This document shows, one piece after another, positions 20,487 through 29,671 of a stretch of 64,000 nt of DNA. The number at the start of each line of letters is the position of its first letter. Position 1 is the stretch's first letter. The stretch comes from Isochrysis galbana (Eukaryota > Haptophyta > Isochrysidales > Isochrysidaceae), in the NCBI GenBank assembly GCA_018136815.1, contig CM030943.1:797975-861974 (forward strand), read 5' to 3'. Made by a program: the position numbers and the translations under genes. The notes beneath the pieces are model-generated. The model made no database searches. It was given only the letters and a program-made list of their open reading frames with translations, and was not told where the DNA came from.

Positions 20487-21614
20487 TCAGCCGAGCCGTT
20501 CTTCACCATGTTGTCCGTCGCTCACGCCGCCACCGTTGAGCGAAAGCAGGCTCGCTTCCACTCGCAGCGCCGCCAGGCCTTGCTCCGTCAGACGGACAGC
20601 TTCCGCCCAGCGGCCGGCCTCGTTGGACACCCCGACCACCAATTCCTGGGATGATGCTGCGCTCGTGCCGAGCGAGCGCACATCGCCGCTCACCTCACGA
20701 CGTACGCCGCATGAAAAAGCGTGGGCTCCTTCAGAGCCACCGCTGGCCCAGCGCAGGGCAATGAACGATTCGAACCATGCGGCGGGTGGGATGAGCCCCT
20801 CGTCTGCGTTGTTGATGCCATTCATTAACTCACAAATGCGGGCGGCCTCCTCCGCAAAGGTGCCTCCGGCATCGAGATACTCGCGTGGGCTCCGAATGCG
20901 GGTCACGCGCCCTCTCTCGGCGCTCCTGCCACCGCGCCGGAGCATTTCGGCCTGATCGGCGGCAGGAATACTCAGCATCAGCTGTGAGGCCGCGCCGCCA
21001 AGCGACGACAGCTTCTGTTCGAGCTTCCTCTGCCGGATGGAGCGCGACAGCTCGGATGCCTCCGCCCATAGGTCGATGGCACGGCTCCTAGCCTCCGCCG
21101 CTTGCGAGTCAGCGTCCGTAAGCACCAAACACCGTGCAGTAAGCCGAGGGCGAGTTGAGGCCACCGACTCGATCAGGAACCTCCGCAGGCCGACCAGCTC
21201 TGCACCGTCTGCGCCGAGCTTGGTGCACACTGCCTGTGTGGCAAGGGCCCCGGTGTACCTCCTGCTGTTGACTGGACCTCCTAGAGACTGCGATCCAGCA
21301 ACGTGAGCGAACGGTCCTTCCGCCGTTGAGCGCAACAGCTCAAACCGTTCTCCATCGAGCGTTGGCAGGATGCGCGTCTCGCCCACCCAGAGCGGTGGTG
21401 CAAACGGTTCCACGAGCAGTGCGTACGGCTCACCGCGAAGAATCTGACCGGCGCGGAGCGAGGTGAACTTCCAGCCATCATCGACCATCGCCACACGAGG
21501 CGCGCGCCATGAGGGCGCAGTAGAGTGCATTGAGAGGAGGACCAGAGGGACGAGAGGGCTCAGAGGGACGAGAGGACGGAGAGGGACGACAGGAACAAGA
21601 GGGAGAAAGCGCAT
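20487..21614 (-). CDS. LON substrate-binding-like domain protein with signal/targeting peptide
   Basis: Single exon of 375 residues from the ATG at 21614; the frame is open to 21698, but this start gives a clean hydrophobic leader (MRFLPLVPVV, then repeated PLVPL). Downstream, residues of the type GETRILPTLDGERFELL..ALATQAVC..DGAELVGLRRFLIES..ARCLVLTDAD recall the PUA-like LON N-terminal domain found in Lon and in small plastid LON proteins. A helical segment (SELSRSIRQRKLEQKL) and further helices follow, with no ATPase or protease domain. The leader followed by a basic stretch (SWRAPRVAM) could be a bipartite plastid signal, but that is inference. It is divergent from UBLCP1. The domain call is tentative; that it is a gene is likely. 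Confidence 0.55.
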   Translation of the reverse strand: MRFLPLVPVVPLRPLVPLSPLVPLVLLSMHSTAPSWRAPRVAMVDDGWKFTSLRAGQILRGEPYALLVEPFAPPLWVGETRILPTLDGERFELLRSTAEGPFAHVAGSQSLGGPVNSRRYTGALATQAVCTKLGADGAELVGLRRFLIESVASTRPRLTARCLVLTDADSQAAEARSRAIDLWAEASELSRSIRQRKLEQKLSSLGGAASQLMLSIPAADQAEMLRRGGRSAERGRVTRIRSPREYLDAGGTFAEEAARICELMNGINNADEGLIPPAAWFESFIALRWASGGSEGAHAFSCGVRREVSGDVRSLGTSAASSQELVVGVSNEAGRWAEAVRLTEQGLAALRVEASLLSLNGGGVSDGQHGEERLG

Positions 21615-22466
21615 CGCGCCGTCGGGATGCGAGCGAGCGCAAGGAAAAACACAGTGTAAAAGAGGTGTGAACGGAGGAAAGACTTGGGATGGTGCCAATA
21701 GATAGACCTGACGACCTAGTATCTAGTATTAGAACCTGATGAAAGCCTGACGTCCCATCTGGATCATCAGGGATGAATGAGGATGGTGCCCCAGAATCTT
21801 AACGATTGCGAAGGTCTGCGGAAGGTAAAGCGGTCGGAAGAGGGGGGTGAGCCTGCAGTACAAGTACAAGTAGGTGGTACAAAAAATAGTCGAACGCGAA
21901 CGCAACTCAAACTTTTAGACCGTTTGAACATAGTCAACTACCTACTACTCCCTTGACCCCCAAAGTGAACACTGTGGAAAACACTGACAATTTTCCTCGC
22001 GCGGCGCTCAACACCTCGCGGCTGTGCCGCGAACACACCCAACTCAAGGCGCGCGACAATGAACACCCGTCAACTACATACTCACCCCCCTAAAAAAGTG
22101 AACGCGCGTATTATTTTTACCACTTACTTGTACATGCATGCTGTGTGCGCCTCTGGGCACAACAACAGCAAGGCGCACGGCTTAGACCTAGGGGTAGGCC
22201 AAAATATCCACAGTAATATCCACCCAAATATCCATTTGGAGATCCAGTTTATATCCGGGCTACTCGCCCAACTATCAGGCAAACATTTCGAATGGATATC
22301 GATTGGATATCCCTCATCGGCCACGGAGCCCCTCCCCCGCGATGGGGGTGTGCGCGGTTGGTGCATGGCTCGTCCGGTGTGTGTGGCTAGGGATCTAGGG
22401 ATGCTAGCTAAAGCTAACAAGACCTCTTACAAGACTACTATTTCTATTTCTATCGGCCCGCGCGTG
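21615..22466. promoter_or_regulatory. Divergent intergenic region between LON-like gene and UBLCP1
   Basis: It holds the 5' flanks of two opposite genes. On the minus side the 100 bp before 21614 are pyrimidine-rich on the sense strand. The UBLCP1 frame happens to remain open back to 22059, across repeat F (22185-22325), but that extension has no protein features. Confidence 0.4.
22185..22325 (+). repeat. ATATCC-rich repeat F, copy 1
   Basis: Clusters of ATATCC/GGATAT words (AATATCCACCCAAATATCCA, GGATATCGATTGGATATCCC) next to CCTAGGGGTAGGCC. An inverted relative at 30410-30550 has ATATCC words and CCTACCCCTAAGG. Confidence 0.6.
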
Positions 22467-23459
22467 ATGGCGTCCTCTTCGCTGCGCGTACGCTACGGCA
22501 AGCTCGAGCTCGAGTTCGCGCTCTCAGATGCGAGCACGGTAGGCGAGCTGCGCGCGTGGCTGGCAGAGCAGACGCGTGTCGCACCGTCGCGCCAGAAGCT
22601 TGTCGGGATGCCCGCCGCAGCAGGAGAGGCAGAGAAGCTCTCTTCTCTTTCTCTCAAGCCGAAGCTGATGCTGATCGGGACTCCTGATGAGGTCCACCTG
22701 GCGGCGGAAAGCGAGGCGGTGGCGGGGATCGCGGCGGCGAGCACGGTGGCTGATGATCTCGATATTGACTTGCCGCTCACGGTCGCCGTCCACCATCTCC
22801 AAGAAAACCTTGCCAAGGTGGAGAAGAGGGTCACAGAGTATGAGCCGAGAAAGCTCAAGCCGCCCCGCCCTGGCTCGAGGCTGCTCGTGCTTGACGTGGA
22901 CTACACCCTGTTTGATCACCGTTCACCCGCTGAGAGTGCGGCTGCGCTTGGCCGACCCTTCCTCCACGACTTCCTTGCGTCCGCGTACGAGCTCAATTTT
23001 GACATCTGCATCTGGAGCGCCACCTCGATGCGCTGGATCGAGCTCAAGATGCAGGAACTCGGTCTCGTCGCCCACCCGCGCTTTCAGTTGACCATGTACT
23101 ATGACCACGGCGCGATGATCACACTCCACGCCGAGAAGTACGGTACCCTCGACGTCAAGCCGCTTGGCGTGATCTGGGGCCAGCATGCTCAATGGGGGCC
23201 ACACAACACTCTCATGATTGATGACCTTTCGCGCAACTTTCTAATGAACCCTCAGTCAGGCCTGCGTATACGCCCGTGTCGGCATATGACCGTGGAGGCG
23301 AATCGTCTTGCCGACCGGGAGCTCATTCGCCTCGAGCGCTATCTGCGGCTGTTGACGACCATCGATGACTTCCGCAGCCTCGACCACCGCCAATGGGAGG
23401 CCTTCGTGAAGGAGCGTAAGGACGAGCTGCCGAGAAAGCTTCGGCGCATGCTCGAGTAG
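22467..23459 (+). CDS. UBLCP1: Ubiquitin-like domain-containing CTD phosphatase 1 (UBLCP1)
   Basis: Intronless, 330 residues, against about 320 in animals. Residues 1-75 form the ubiquitin-like domain (LRVRYGKLELEF, RQKLVGMPA, LSLKPKLMLIGTP). The HAD/FCP1 phosphatase domain follows, with catalytic DVDYT at 143-147 (D143 nucleophile, D145 acid), the SAT motif in CIWSATSMRW, LDVKPLGVIWG, and the metal-binding DD in MIDDLSRNFLMNPQ. The C-terminus keeps the family's LDHRQWEAFVKE block. In animals this phosphatase acts on proteasomes in the nucleus. The start at 22467 was chosen because the ubiquitin-like fold begins immediately; an upstream open extension of 136 codons reads through repeat F and is rejected. 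Confidence 0.95.
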   Translation: MASSSLRVRYGKLELEFALSDASTVGELRAWLAEQTRVAPSRQKLVGMPAAAGEAEKLSSLSLKPKLMLIGTPDEVHLAAESEAVAGIAAASTVADDLDIDLPLTVAVHHLQENLAKVEKRVTEYEPRKLKPPRPGSRLLVLDVDYTLFDHRSPAESAAALGRPFLHDFLASAYELNFDICIWSATSMRWIELKMQELGLVAHPRFQLTMYYDHGAMITLHAEKYGTLDVKPLGVIWGQHAQWGPHNTLMIDDLSRNFLMNPQSGLRIRPCRHMTVEANRLADRELIRLERYLRLLTTIDDFRSLDHRQWEAFVKERKDELPRKLRRMLE

Positions 23460-23654
23460 TGGTGTAGACCGCGCTAATACGATGAGCTTTCAGTGGCTGG
23501 GCGTAGCCTGCACAGTGGATCATGTGAAGTTGCAAGGTGCACGCACAAAGGGGAGGCGAGAGCTTTGGCTTGTAGCCAAGTCCGTCGACCCGTGGCTTCT
23601 TGTGAGTGGGCCTCGGAACGCCTCTCTCAATTTGCAGTATATATGTGTGATTGG

Positions 23655-24005
23655 CAACTAAGTTTATACTTAGTTCGCCCATGGGGGGGCACGAGCCCCC
23701 CTCTCTCTCCACTCCTCCCCTGCCATGGGGGAGGAACCACCCGCTCTCCTGGCATGCCTGATGGCCTGCCAGGAGCACACTGCCCCGCTGACCCATCCCT
23801 CTCCCCACAGGCACGCCTGATTCGCCTGCCCTGGCTTGTGCCGTGGCCAGCCCATCCCTCTGACCAGCCCCTCCTCCCCCTGGGCCCCCTTGATCAGGAC
23901 CCCCCAGCCAGCTCCAGTCGACTTGCAGCGCCAGCGAGGGAGAGGCAGGAGGGGCCAGGGCCATGCCCCAACCTCATCTGCCCCCTGAGATGTGCTCTCA
24001 GGCCC
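23655..24005 (+). repeat. Dispersed GC-rich repeat C, copy 2
   Basis: Same orientation as 9977-10345 and the same opening words. It runs directly into repeat E at about 24006. Confidence 0.75.
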
Positions 24006-24596
24006 GAAAAGACGGTGCGAAGTCCCGTCTGACACCCCCCCTCTGTATCACACGCTCTGGCGGCTCACACGAGCCGAACAGGACGACTGGACGTCGCTCC
24101 CGCCACTGAGAGATGTGTTTCTTTCACTTAAAAGGTAAAAGGTGCCTAGACATCTATTAATTAAATGAGCGGTCCGACGCCCCATATTCCATATATATTG
24201 CCTACAAAGAAAATTTCAAACCCTGGCGCCCCAGCGATGACGTCCGCGCATGCACATGTGCACCATATACAGCTCGCACACGGGCCCGCTTCGGCCGTCA
24301 CAGGATGCTCCTTGACTGTCCCGACCCTCGCCCCGCAGGATTCGCCCGGGCTCGCGACTGACGAGGACTTGGTTGGAGCACCAGCGACGCCATGGCGCTC
24401 GACGGTGCTCGCAGGTCGACAAAAGTTTGTTGGCCGCTGGCGGGACAGGTACGCTGCCGATCGCACCCGCTCTGGCGCGAGTCGACCGAGCCCGTACCTA
24501 GCTACGTACCTACAACACATTTGCCGCCCAAAACGCTAGGTTACCGACTCGTCTTGCTCGACGCTGTGAGGCAGTGAGGCAGGAAGAACACCTGCT
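24006..24596 (+). repeat. Dispersed repeat E, copy 1
   Basis: About 590 bp with an inverted partner at 37553-38115. Landmarks are AGACGGTGCGAAGTCCCGTC, GAGAGATGTGTTTCTTTCAC, GGTGCCTAGACAT, CCGACGCCCCATAT, TCCCGACCCTCGCCCCGCAG, TCGACAAAAGTTTGTTGGCC and GAGCCCGTACCT. Parts are conserved as protein between copies (STKVCWP.AGQVRC), so it may derive from a decayed coding element, but neither copy has an intact frame. Confidence 0.85.
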
Positions 24597-25182
24597 GCCA
24601 AGACGATCAGAAGGCGATCCGTCGGCCGGCGATCCCGTCTGGAAGGGGAATCGCACCATAATGGAAACGAGGGGCAATCCTGCCGCACAGGATTCCAAAA
24701 GACTTACCTAATAAGACGAGAGAAGTGCGGTGTGCCTAAGGGGGAGATACGAAGAAGTCACTCATTAAACCTGATTGCAATCACTGAAGTAGATAGAGAA
24801 ACGCGGGGAAGATAGCGAATTAAACCTATTTGCTAGTTGCGAGGCGCCTAGGAGGAAGAAAGGTGGAGAAGTGCGGTGTGCCTAAGGGGGAGATACGAAG
24901 AGGTCGCTAATTAAACCTGATTGCAATCACTGAAGTAGATAGAGAAACGCGGGGAAGATAGCGAATTAAACCTATTTGCGAGGCGCCTAGGAGGAAGAAA
25001 GATGGGGAAACTTCCCTTCTCTTCGGGAGTAAGAGAGAGGGCGCTCCACTACCCAAGATCCCATGCGTCCAAGCGAAGCCTTTGACCGAGAACGAGAGAA
25101 AGCAGAGAATTATAATGATAGATGACGAACGACGAAGAGGAAGACAAAAGCCTAACGAGTGTCGATTCGCGCGAATGCGACA
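24597..25182 (+). repeat. Dispersed repeat A, copy 2, with internal 146-bp tandem duplication
   Basis: It matches the second half of 3543-4140. The segment starting AGAAGTGCGGTGTGCCTAAG at 24721 is repeated from 24867, a 146-bp head-to-tail duplication absent from copy 1. The end (CGAACGACGAAGAGG, AACGAGTGTCGATTCG) agrees with copy 1. Confidence 0.85.
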
Positions 25183-25475
25183 CCTGTGCTCCGCCTGTTC
25201 CCGTTCCCCGGGCACCGTCAGTTATTTTGCACGGGCAGGCTGGCAAGCGGCTTGCTGGTCTTCATCCGGCCGGTGCCTTGAAGTGAGGTAACGAACACAA
25301 GAAGCCAGCACATGCATTTTAAAAGGCAGGTGCTCTATGCGCCCCACATAAAACTGCTACATCACAAGAACCCCAACAGAACTTTCCTGTGCTCCTCCCT
25401 CACCACAACCGTCTACGGGCTATTAGTTTGCATGTTTTTGCCAAAATCATTGATGCGGTCGGAGCTGGTACAAAA

Positions 25476-25910
25476 TCAGCAGCCTGTCATGTCGAGGCTG
25501 ACTCGCACCGAGGTAGGCGAAACGGCCATGAGATGCACCCGAGCTCGAGGCACTCCAAGTACTACACGGATGGGTGCATGCGAGCTCGCACTGAGCTGAT
25601 GTGGGGTACCAAAGCTCGCGGAAACTGAGGGTGCGTGTGCGTTCGCACTGAGCTGACGTGGGGTACCAAAGCTCGCGGAAACTGGATGCAATCCAGTGGT
25701 TGATTCGGGTCCGGCCGCATGCGAACCCACTGCTTTCACAGTCGCTTCAGCCACAACCCGTCGCATCCTCTCAAGTTCAGCCTTAACGGCGCGCAATTCG
25801 GTGGCGGACGCTTCAGCAGACCGCATGGCCACGTCAGCTCGCGCAGCGTCTGCCTTGGCGCGCGCCTTGTAGGCCTTTCCTGCAGCCGCCTGCGGGCACA
25901 TGCGTCGCAA
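25476..25910 (-). CDS. Ala-rich coiled-coil segment, probable 3' exon of the 26.0-27.0 kb gene
   Basis: A frame with heptad-like character (AAAGKAYKARAKADAARADV, ELRAVKAELERMRRVV) followed by two copies of a 17-residue repeat of the type VSASFGTPRQLSANAHAP, which at DNA level is a 50-bp-class duplication at 25577-25683. Plausible acceptors (CCCGCAG|GCGGCTGCAG) lie at about 25893. Being on the same strand and of similar Ala-rich composition, it is likely to be joined to the frame at 26006-26962. No family recognised. Confidence 0.4.
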   Translation of the reverse strand: MRRMCPQAAAGKAYKARAKADAARADVAMRSAEASATELRAVKAELERMRRVVAEATVKAVGSHAAGPESTTGLHPVSASFGTPRQLSANAHAPSVSASFGTPHQLSASSHAPIRVVLGVPRARVHLMAVSPTSVRVSLDMTGC

Positions 25911-26005
25911 GATGGCATTAATGCCACACTCTAGTGGGCACTAGCGAGGAAGGCGGCTTCAACACAAGCTACGCGAATTTGAGCCGTAAGCACAACAGCG
26001 CCAGC

Positions 26006-26962
26006 TTAGTGGCCAAACGAGGAGCTGGCGTTCGGTTCCTCACCATCTTCTCTGCCTGCGCTCGGTGTGACTCTGCAGATTTCACCTGAGAAGGGGACGA
26101 GACGCAACAAGAGCAGTCCATGGGAAGTGAGACTCTCCATTGTGTGCCAATCCGCCGTAACGTACGGATCTGTACATTTGTCTACTGATGGCAAGGCATG
26201 GTGCCTGATCAGCACGCCGATGGCAATCGGAGAGCAGCCACTGAGCGGCCCATGGAAACATGCAATAACTCGATGGGGGGTGGGCGTCCATCTCACCAAT
26301 TGCAGGCCACGTGCACGCAGCTTCTGTGCCAACACCTCCGAACTTGCTCCTGCAGGCGCCTGCTCCCCGCTGATCACCAAGAACTCGCAGATGGTCGTCT
26401 TCAGCAGCCGCTCTCCGTTCGCAGACGCAGCGGCCGCTTTGGCTGCCGCGGCCGCCGCTCGCGCTGCCTCGGACGAAGCAGCCTTGATGGCGCCCCCCGC
26501 ATCATTCGCAGCTGCCTTGAGCGCCCCCGAAGCATCTGATGCCGCCGACTTGAGCTTTGCCTGCAGCCCACTCAAGCCAGAGCCATCCATAAGCCCTGAT
26601 GAGCCCATGAATCCTGACCAGGACGACACGGCGGCCGCGCCGAAGAAGCCGCTAGGTTCCTCGCCCACCTGCTCCGGCGCTGCCTCTACCTCCTTACCTG
26701 CCGCGGCCTTCTCTTTAGTGAGTGACACCTCTGCAGCCACCGCCTCGCTCGCGAGCGCCGCCTCGGCCGCCGCCGCCGCCGCCTCCGCCTTCCTCGCCTC
26801 AGCTTCAGCCGCCTCGGCTTCAGCCTGCGCCTGCGCTAGCCGAGAGGGAAGCTCCCACTGCGCCGCCAGACCTGGCAGCTCACCCACCTCAAACCCGCCC
26901 TCCGTAGCGAGCTCAGTGCCGAGTAGGTTGCCCACCGGAGGCGTGGGCGCCATCGACGCCAC
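26006..26962 (-). CDS. Ala-rich coiled-coil protein of unknown function
   Basis: The frame starts at 26962 (a second Met at residue 4 is equally good). Residues 36-80 are Ala/Glu-rich helix (AEAEAAEAEARKAEAAAAAA), then GFFGAAAVSSWSGFMGSSGL, a second Ala-rich amphipathic stretch (KLKSAASDASGALKAAANDAGG), and then a more globular part (LLKTTICEFLVISGEQAP..VLAQKLRARGLQLVRW). Late donors (TCAG|GTGAAA, GATG|GTGAGG) suggest splicing to the frame at 25476-25910 before the stop at 26006. It lies head-to-head with bL25m, sharing a 279-bp interval. I cannot name the family; the amphipathic Ala repeats could bind membranes or lipid droplets, but that is speculation. Confidence 0.5.
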   Translation of the reverse strand: MASMAPTPPVGNLLGTELATEGGFEVGELPGLAAQWELPSRLAQAQAEAEAAEAEARKAEAAAAAAEAALASEAVAAEVSLTKEKAAAGKEVEAAPEQVGEEPSGFFGAAAVSSWSGFMGSSGLMDGSGLSGLQAKLKSAASDASGALKAAANDAGGAIKAASSEAARAAAAAAKAAAASANGERLLKTTICEFLVISGEQAPAGASSEVLAQKLRARGLQLVRWTPTPHRVIACFHGPLSGCSPIAIGVLIRHHALPSVDKCTDPYVTADWHTMESLTSHGLLLLRLVPFSGEICRVTPSAGREDGEEPNASSSFGH

Positions 26963-27241
26963 CGTGCAGGGTAAGAGAGAGGGAGAGAAGAGAGGGAGGG
27001 AGGGGAGGGATGGGGTGGGGAGGGAGGGAGAGGAGGGAAGAGGGGGGGGGAGAGGGGCGAGGAGAGAGGAGAGAGAGAGGAGAGAGCGAGCGGGCGAGAG
27101 AGAGTAAAGCTAAACAGTAGTAGTAGAATCTATTTATATGATGCTCTCGGGCTTCTCGCGTTGGTCCGCCGACGAGAGTTTTTTTCTTGTGTGCCTTTTC
27201 TTTTCTTCCTCCCCGCCCCCCCCCCCCCCTCGGCAGTGGCG
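26963..27241. promoter_or_regulatory. Bidirectional promoter region
   Basis: 279 bp between two opposite start codons. Each side has a pyrimidine-rich run on its own sense strand: GA-rich on plus at 26968-27110 for the minus gene, and C/T-rich at 27179-27237 for bL25m, ending 4 bp before its ATG. Confidence 0.5.
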
Positions 27242-28158
27242 ATGCGCGCGGCGCTCTCGTCAGCGCGCCGGCCGCTGCTCGGCTCGTGGCTTCTGGGGCG
27301 GCTGTGCTCGACGCAGGCATTGGTGGCGCACAAGAGGGGACCCGAGCTTCAGGGCTCGGCCGCTGTTAACTGGCTGCGCAACCAGGGCCGCACGCCCGGC
27401 TGCCTCATCGGAGACAAGCTGCCTCAGGTCCCGTTTTGGGTTGAGGCGGAGCAACTTGAGGAGAGGATGCGAAAGCCCGGGTTCGAAGCGAGGCTGATCG
27501 AGCTGGTGCTAGAAGGACAGATAATCCGCGCGCTTCCCGCCGAGGTACGACGACGCAGCCATCGCCACGCCCGCAAGCGCCGCGAGAGAGCTGAACGATG
27601 TGTCCTTGCTGAGCCTGGAAATGTGTGCTGAGCGTGGATATGTATGCTGTGCGCGCAGATCCACAGGTTAGGGAATGCACGTGGGGCACCTCCGACTCAC
27701 ATTACGCTGCAGCGCTGGCCGCGCGATCCTGAGAAGAATCCTGTCAAACGGAGCATCCACACGCGGGTCATCAATGAGCTCAAATGCCCTCAGGTACTTG
27801 CCGCTTTGCCTGCGATTTCCTAGAGGACTGCAAGTCTTGGGCGATGTCACACTGACACTCCTAGAAGCCTCCAGGGGCTATGAAGGACTCGCATCTCATC
27901 TTCGATACCGCTGCTGTTGCTCTTTCGCAGGTGAAAATGGGAGCATATGTCCATGAGATCTTCAACCGGGACGGCATACCAGTATGGCTGCGTGACCCTT
28001 ACCACATCCCAGAGACACTCATAGTGGACATGGCGCGCGCCGATGGTGGGGACGTGCGGGTTGAGCATCTTGATTTGCCACCAGGCGTGACTGTTCGCCC
28101 AATCAAGAACTTGCCAGAAAACTTTCTTGTGGCTCGAGCGAAGCGCATCCGTGGATGA
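27242..28158 (+). CDS. Mitochondrial ribosomal protein bL25m
   Basis: 5S rRNA-associated large-subunit protein of the L25/TL5 family. Three exons: 27242-27544, 27659-27793 and 27931-28158. The introns are 114 and 137 bp with GTACGA and GTACTT donors, all phase 0, giving 221 residues. The N-terminus is Arg/Ser/Ala-rich without acids (MRAALSSARRPLLGSWLLGR), a mitochondrial presequence. The L25 N-terminal domain follows (NWLRNQGRTPGCLIG, the family's R..G.IPG..YG region, and IHRLGNARG..THITLQRW). Exon 3 holds the TL5-like C-terminal domain (KMGAYVHEI, HIPETLIVDMA, VEHLDLPPGVTV). The assignment rests on domain order rather than on identity to one orthologue. Confidence 0.75.
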
Positions 28159-28228
28159 GGCCGCTTCATGACTTGTGCATACGCCGCATGGCGTATGGTC
28201 ATGGCATTATGATAGATAATAGTAGTAC

Positions 28229-28390
28229 TAATTATCATTAAATATTATTGTTAGCCGTAAAGGCTCCCAAGATCCAAGATTCATTCCTCGAGATTCATTA
28301 TCATTAAATATTATTGTTAGCCGTAGGAATGGGAGCTGATCTTTTCTTTGAAGGGTTGGAAGCCGTAAAGGCTCCCAAGATCCAAGATGG
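28229..28390 (+). repeat. Partly duplicated AT-rich segment
   Basis: ATTATCATTAAATATTATTG occurs at 28229 and 28298, and AGCCGTAAAGGCTCCCAAGA at 28252 and 28361. The two repeated pieces overlap in a staggered way, suggesting two successive duplications. Confidence 0.7.
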
Positions 28391-28467
28391 ATTGTTGTGT
28401 GAAGTGCCCGCCCACGCCCACGAGGGGTGCACAGCTGGTAGGAGTTGCCTCCATGGGGGTGGCAGCA

Positions 28468-28725
28468 TGTTGTATTCAGGCCTTTTGGCATGAATAGTTC
28501 GGCACGAGTACGAGCCTTCATCGCTATATACCGTCTTCTATGTTCGCCGTGGTCGCGCAAGGCGTGCAGATTCGGATTCTCCCTGGGCTCAAGTCCTGGT
28601 TCGCCGATTTTCGTCTTGAAATTCGAGGATTGGAGTTTTATTTTTACTGTTACGGTAATTGTTCACGCGTTTAAGGTGAGAAATGCAGGTAACAGAACTG
28701 GGCCCCTCTGCATTCCCTTCCCCCC
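28468..28725 (+). repeat. Dispersed repeat D, copy 2
   Basis: Direct partner of 18509-18770. It is followed at 28726-28980 by alternating CTGCAG/CCGC and poly-C blocks, as copy 1 is on a smaller scale. Confidence 0.85.
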
Positions 28726-28983
28726 CCTTCTGCATTTCACCCCCCCTCTGCAGTTTCCCCCCCCCCTCCGCAGATTTCCCCCCCCTCCGCCGTTCCCCCC
28801 CCCCGCAGATTTCCCCCCCCTCCGCAGATTTCCTCCCCCCCCCCTCCGTCGTTCCCCTCCCCCCCGCCGTTCCCCCCCCCTCCGCGCGCCGAGACGGCGG
28901 CTCTCTTCCGCGTCCGCGCGTTGAGACGCCGCGTTCTCTCTCCTTCCCCCCTCCCCCCCCCCCCCCCCCGCGCGGAGGTCCTT

Positions 28984-29157
28984 CAGCGTCCTTCAACCGT
29001 GTCCCTCAGCGGTGTCCTCCAGCGGTGTCCCGCAGCGCGTCCCTCAGCGGTGCCCCGCAGCGCGTCCCTCAGCGGTGCCCCGCAGCGCTGTCCCTCAGCG
29101 GTGTCCTCCAGCGCTACCTCTCAGCGGTGTCTTCCAGCGCTGTCCCACAGCGCTCGG
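28984..29157. repeat. 25-27-bp minisatellite
   Basis: Tandem units of the type CAGCGCGTCCCTCAGCGG followed by TGCCCCG. The central units are nearly identical and the outer ones drifted. Confidence 0.8.
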
Positions 29158-29232
29158 CAACGGTCGTCGTTCCCTCGGAACTCGAGGTCCCCACCTCGAG
29201 ACTCGAGTTCTCACCGCGAGTTCGCGCGGGGG

Positions 29233-29260
29233 GAGACTCGAGTCTCGAGACTCGAGTCTC
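29233..29260. repeat. Perfect 28-bp palindrome
   Basis: The sequence equals its own reverse complement over 28 bp with no spacer; each half is GAGACTCGAGTCTC. It sits in a wider cluster of ACTCGAG/CTCGAGT words at 29172-29275. Confidence 0.9.
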
Positions 29261-29355
29261 AAGACTCGAGGCAGGATTCGCGAGGGCACCGGATTTTATT
29301 CCGTAAGTCTGAGCCGGAGTCCGAATTGTGTTTTGACCCTCGAGCCCTCGAGCCC

Positions 29356-29469
<114 letters not shown>

Positions 29470-29671
29470 CTGGTGGGCACTCCTGATTCTGCTCACCAGA
29501 GGGGGTCCGTTTAATGTATGTTTCCGTCCTGTCACTGTTAATTAATGTTTATGAGTGCAGAGTGTTGATCTGTGTGTTTTTACCCACCGTATCGCCTGTT
29601 GGTGACCTGCAGCCCCCTGAGTACCCCAAGCCCCCGAGTCTTCCGAGTCATCCTTTTGAGTCTACGAGTCC

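Noticed and set aside
24165-24539. 124-codon frame in repeat E copy 1
   Set aside because: The corresponding frame is not kept in copy 2 (37553-38115), and the small conserved peptide stretch is in another frame, so it is a decayed repeat, not a gene.
26067-27107. 346-codon plus-strand frame opposite the Ala-rich gene
   Set aside because: It is open because the other strand is Ala-rich, and it ends in a GA simple repeat. The minus frame has the helical periodicity and the better start.
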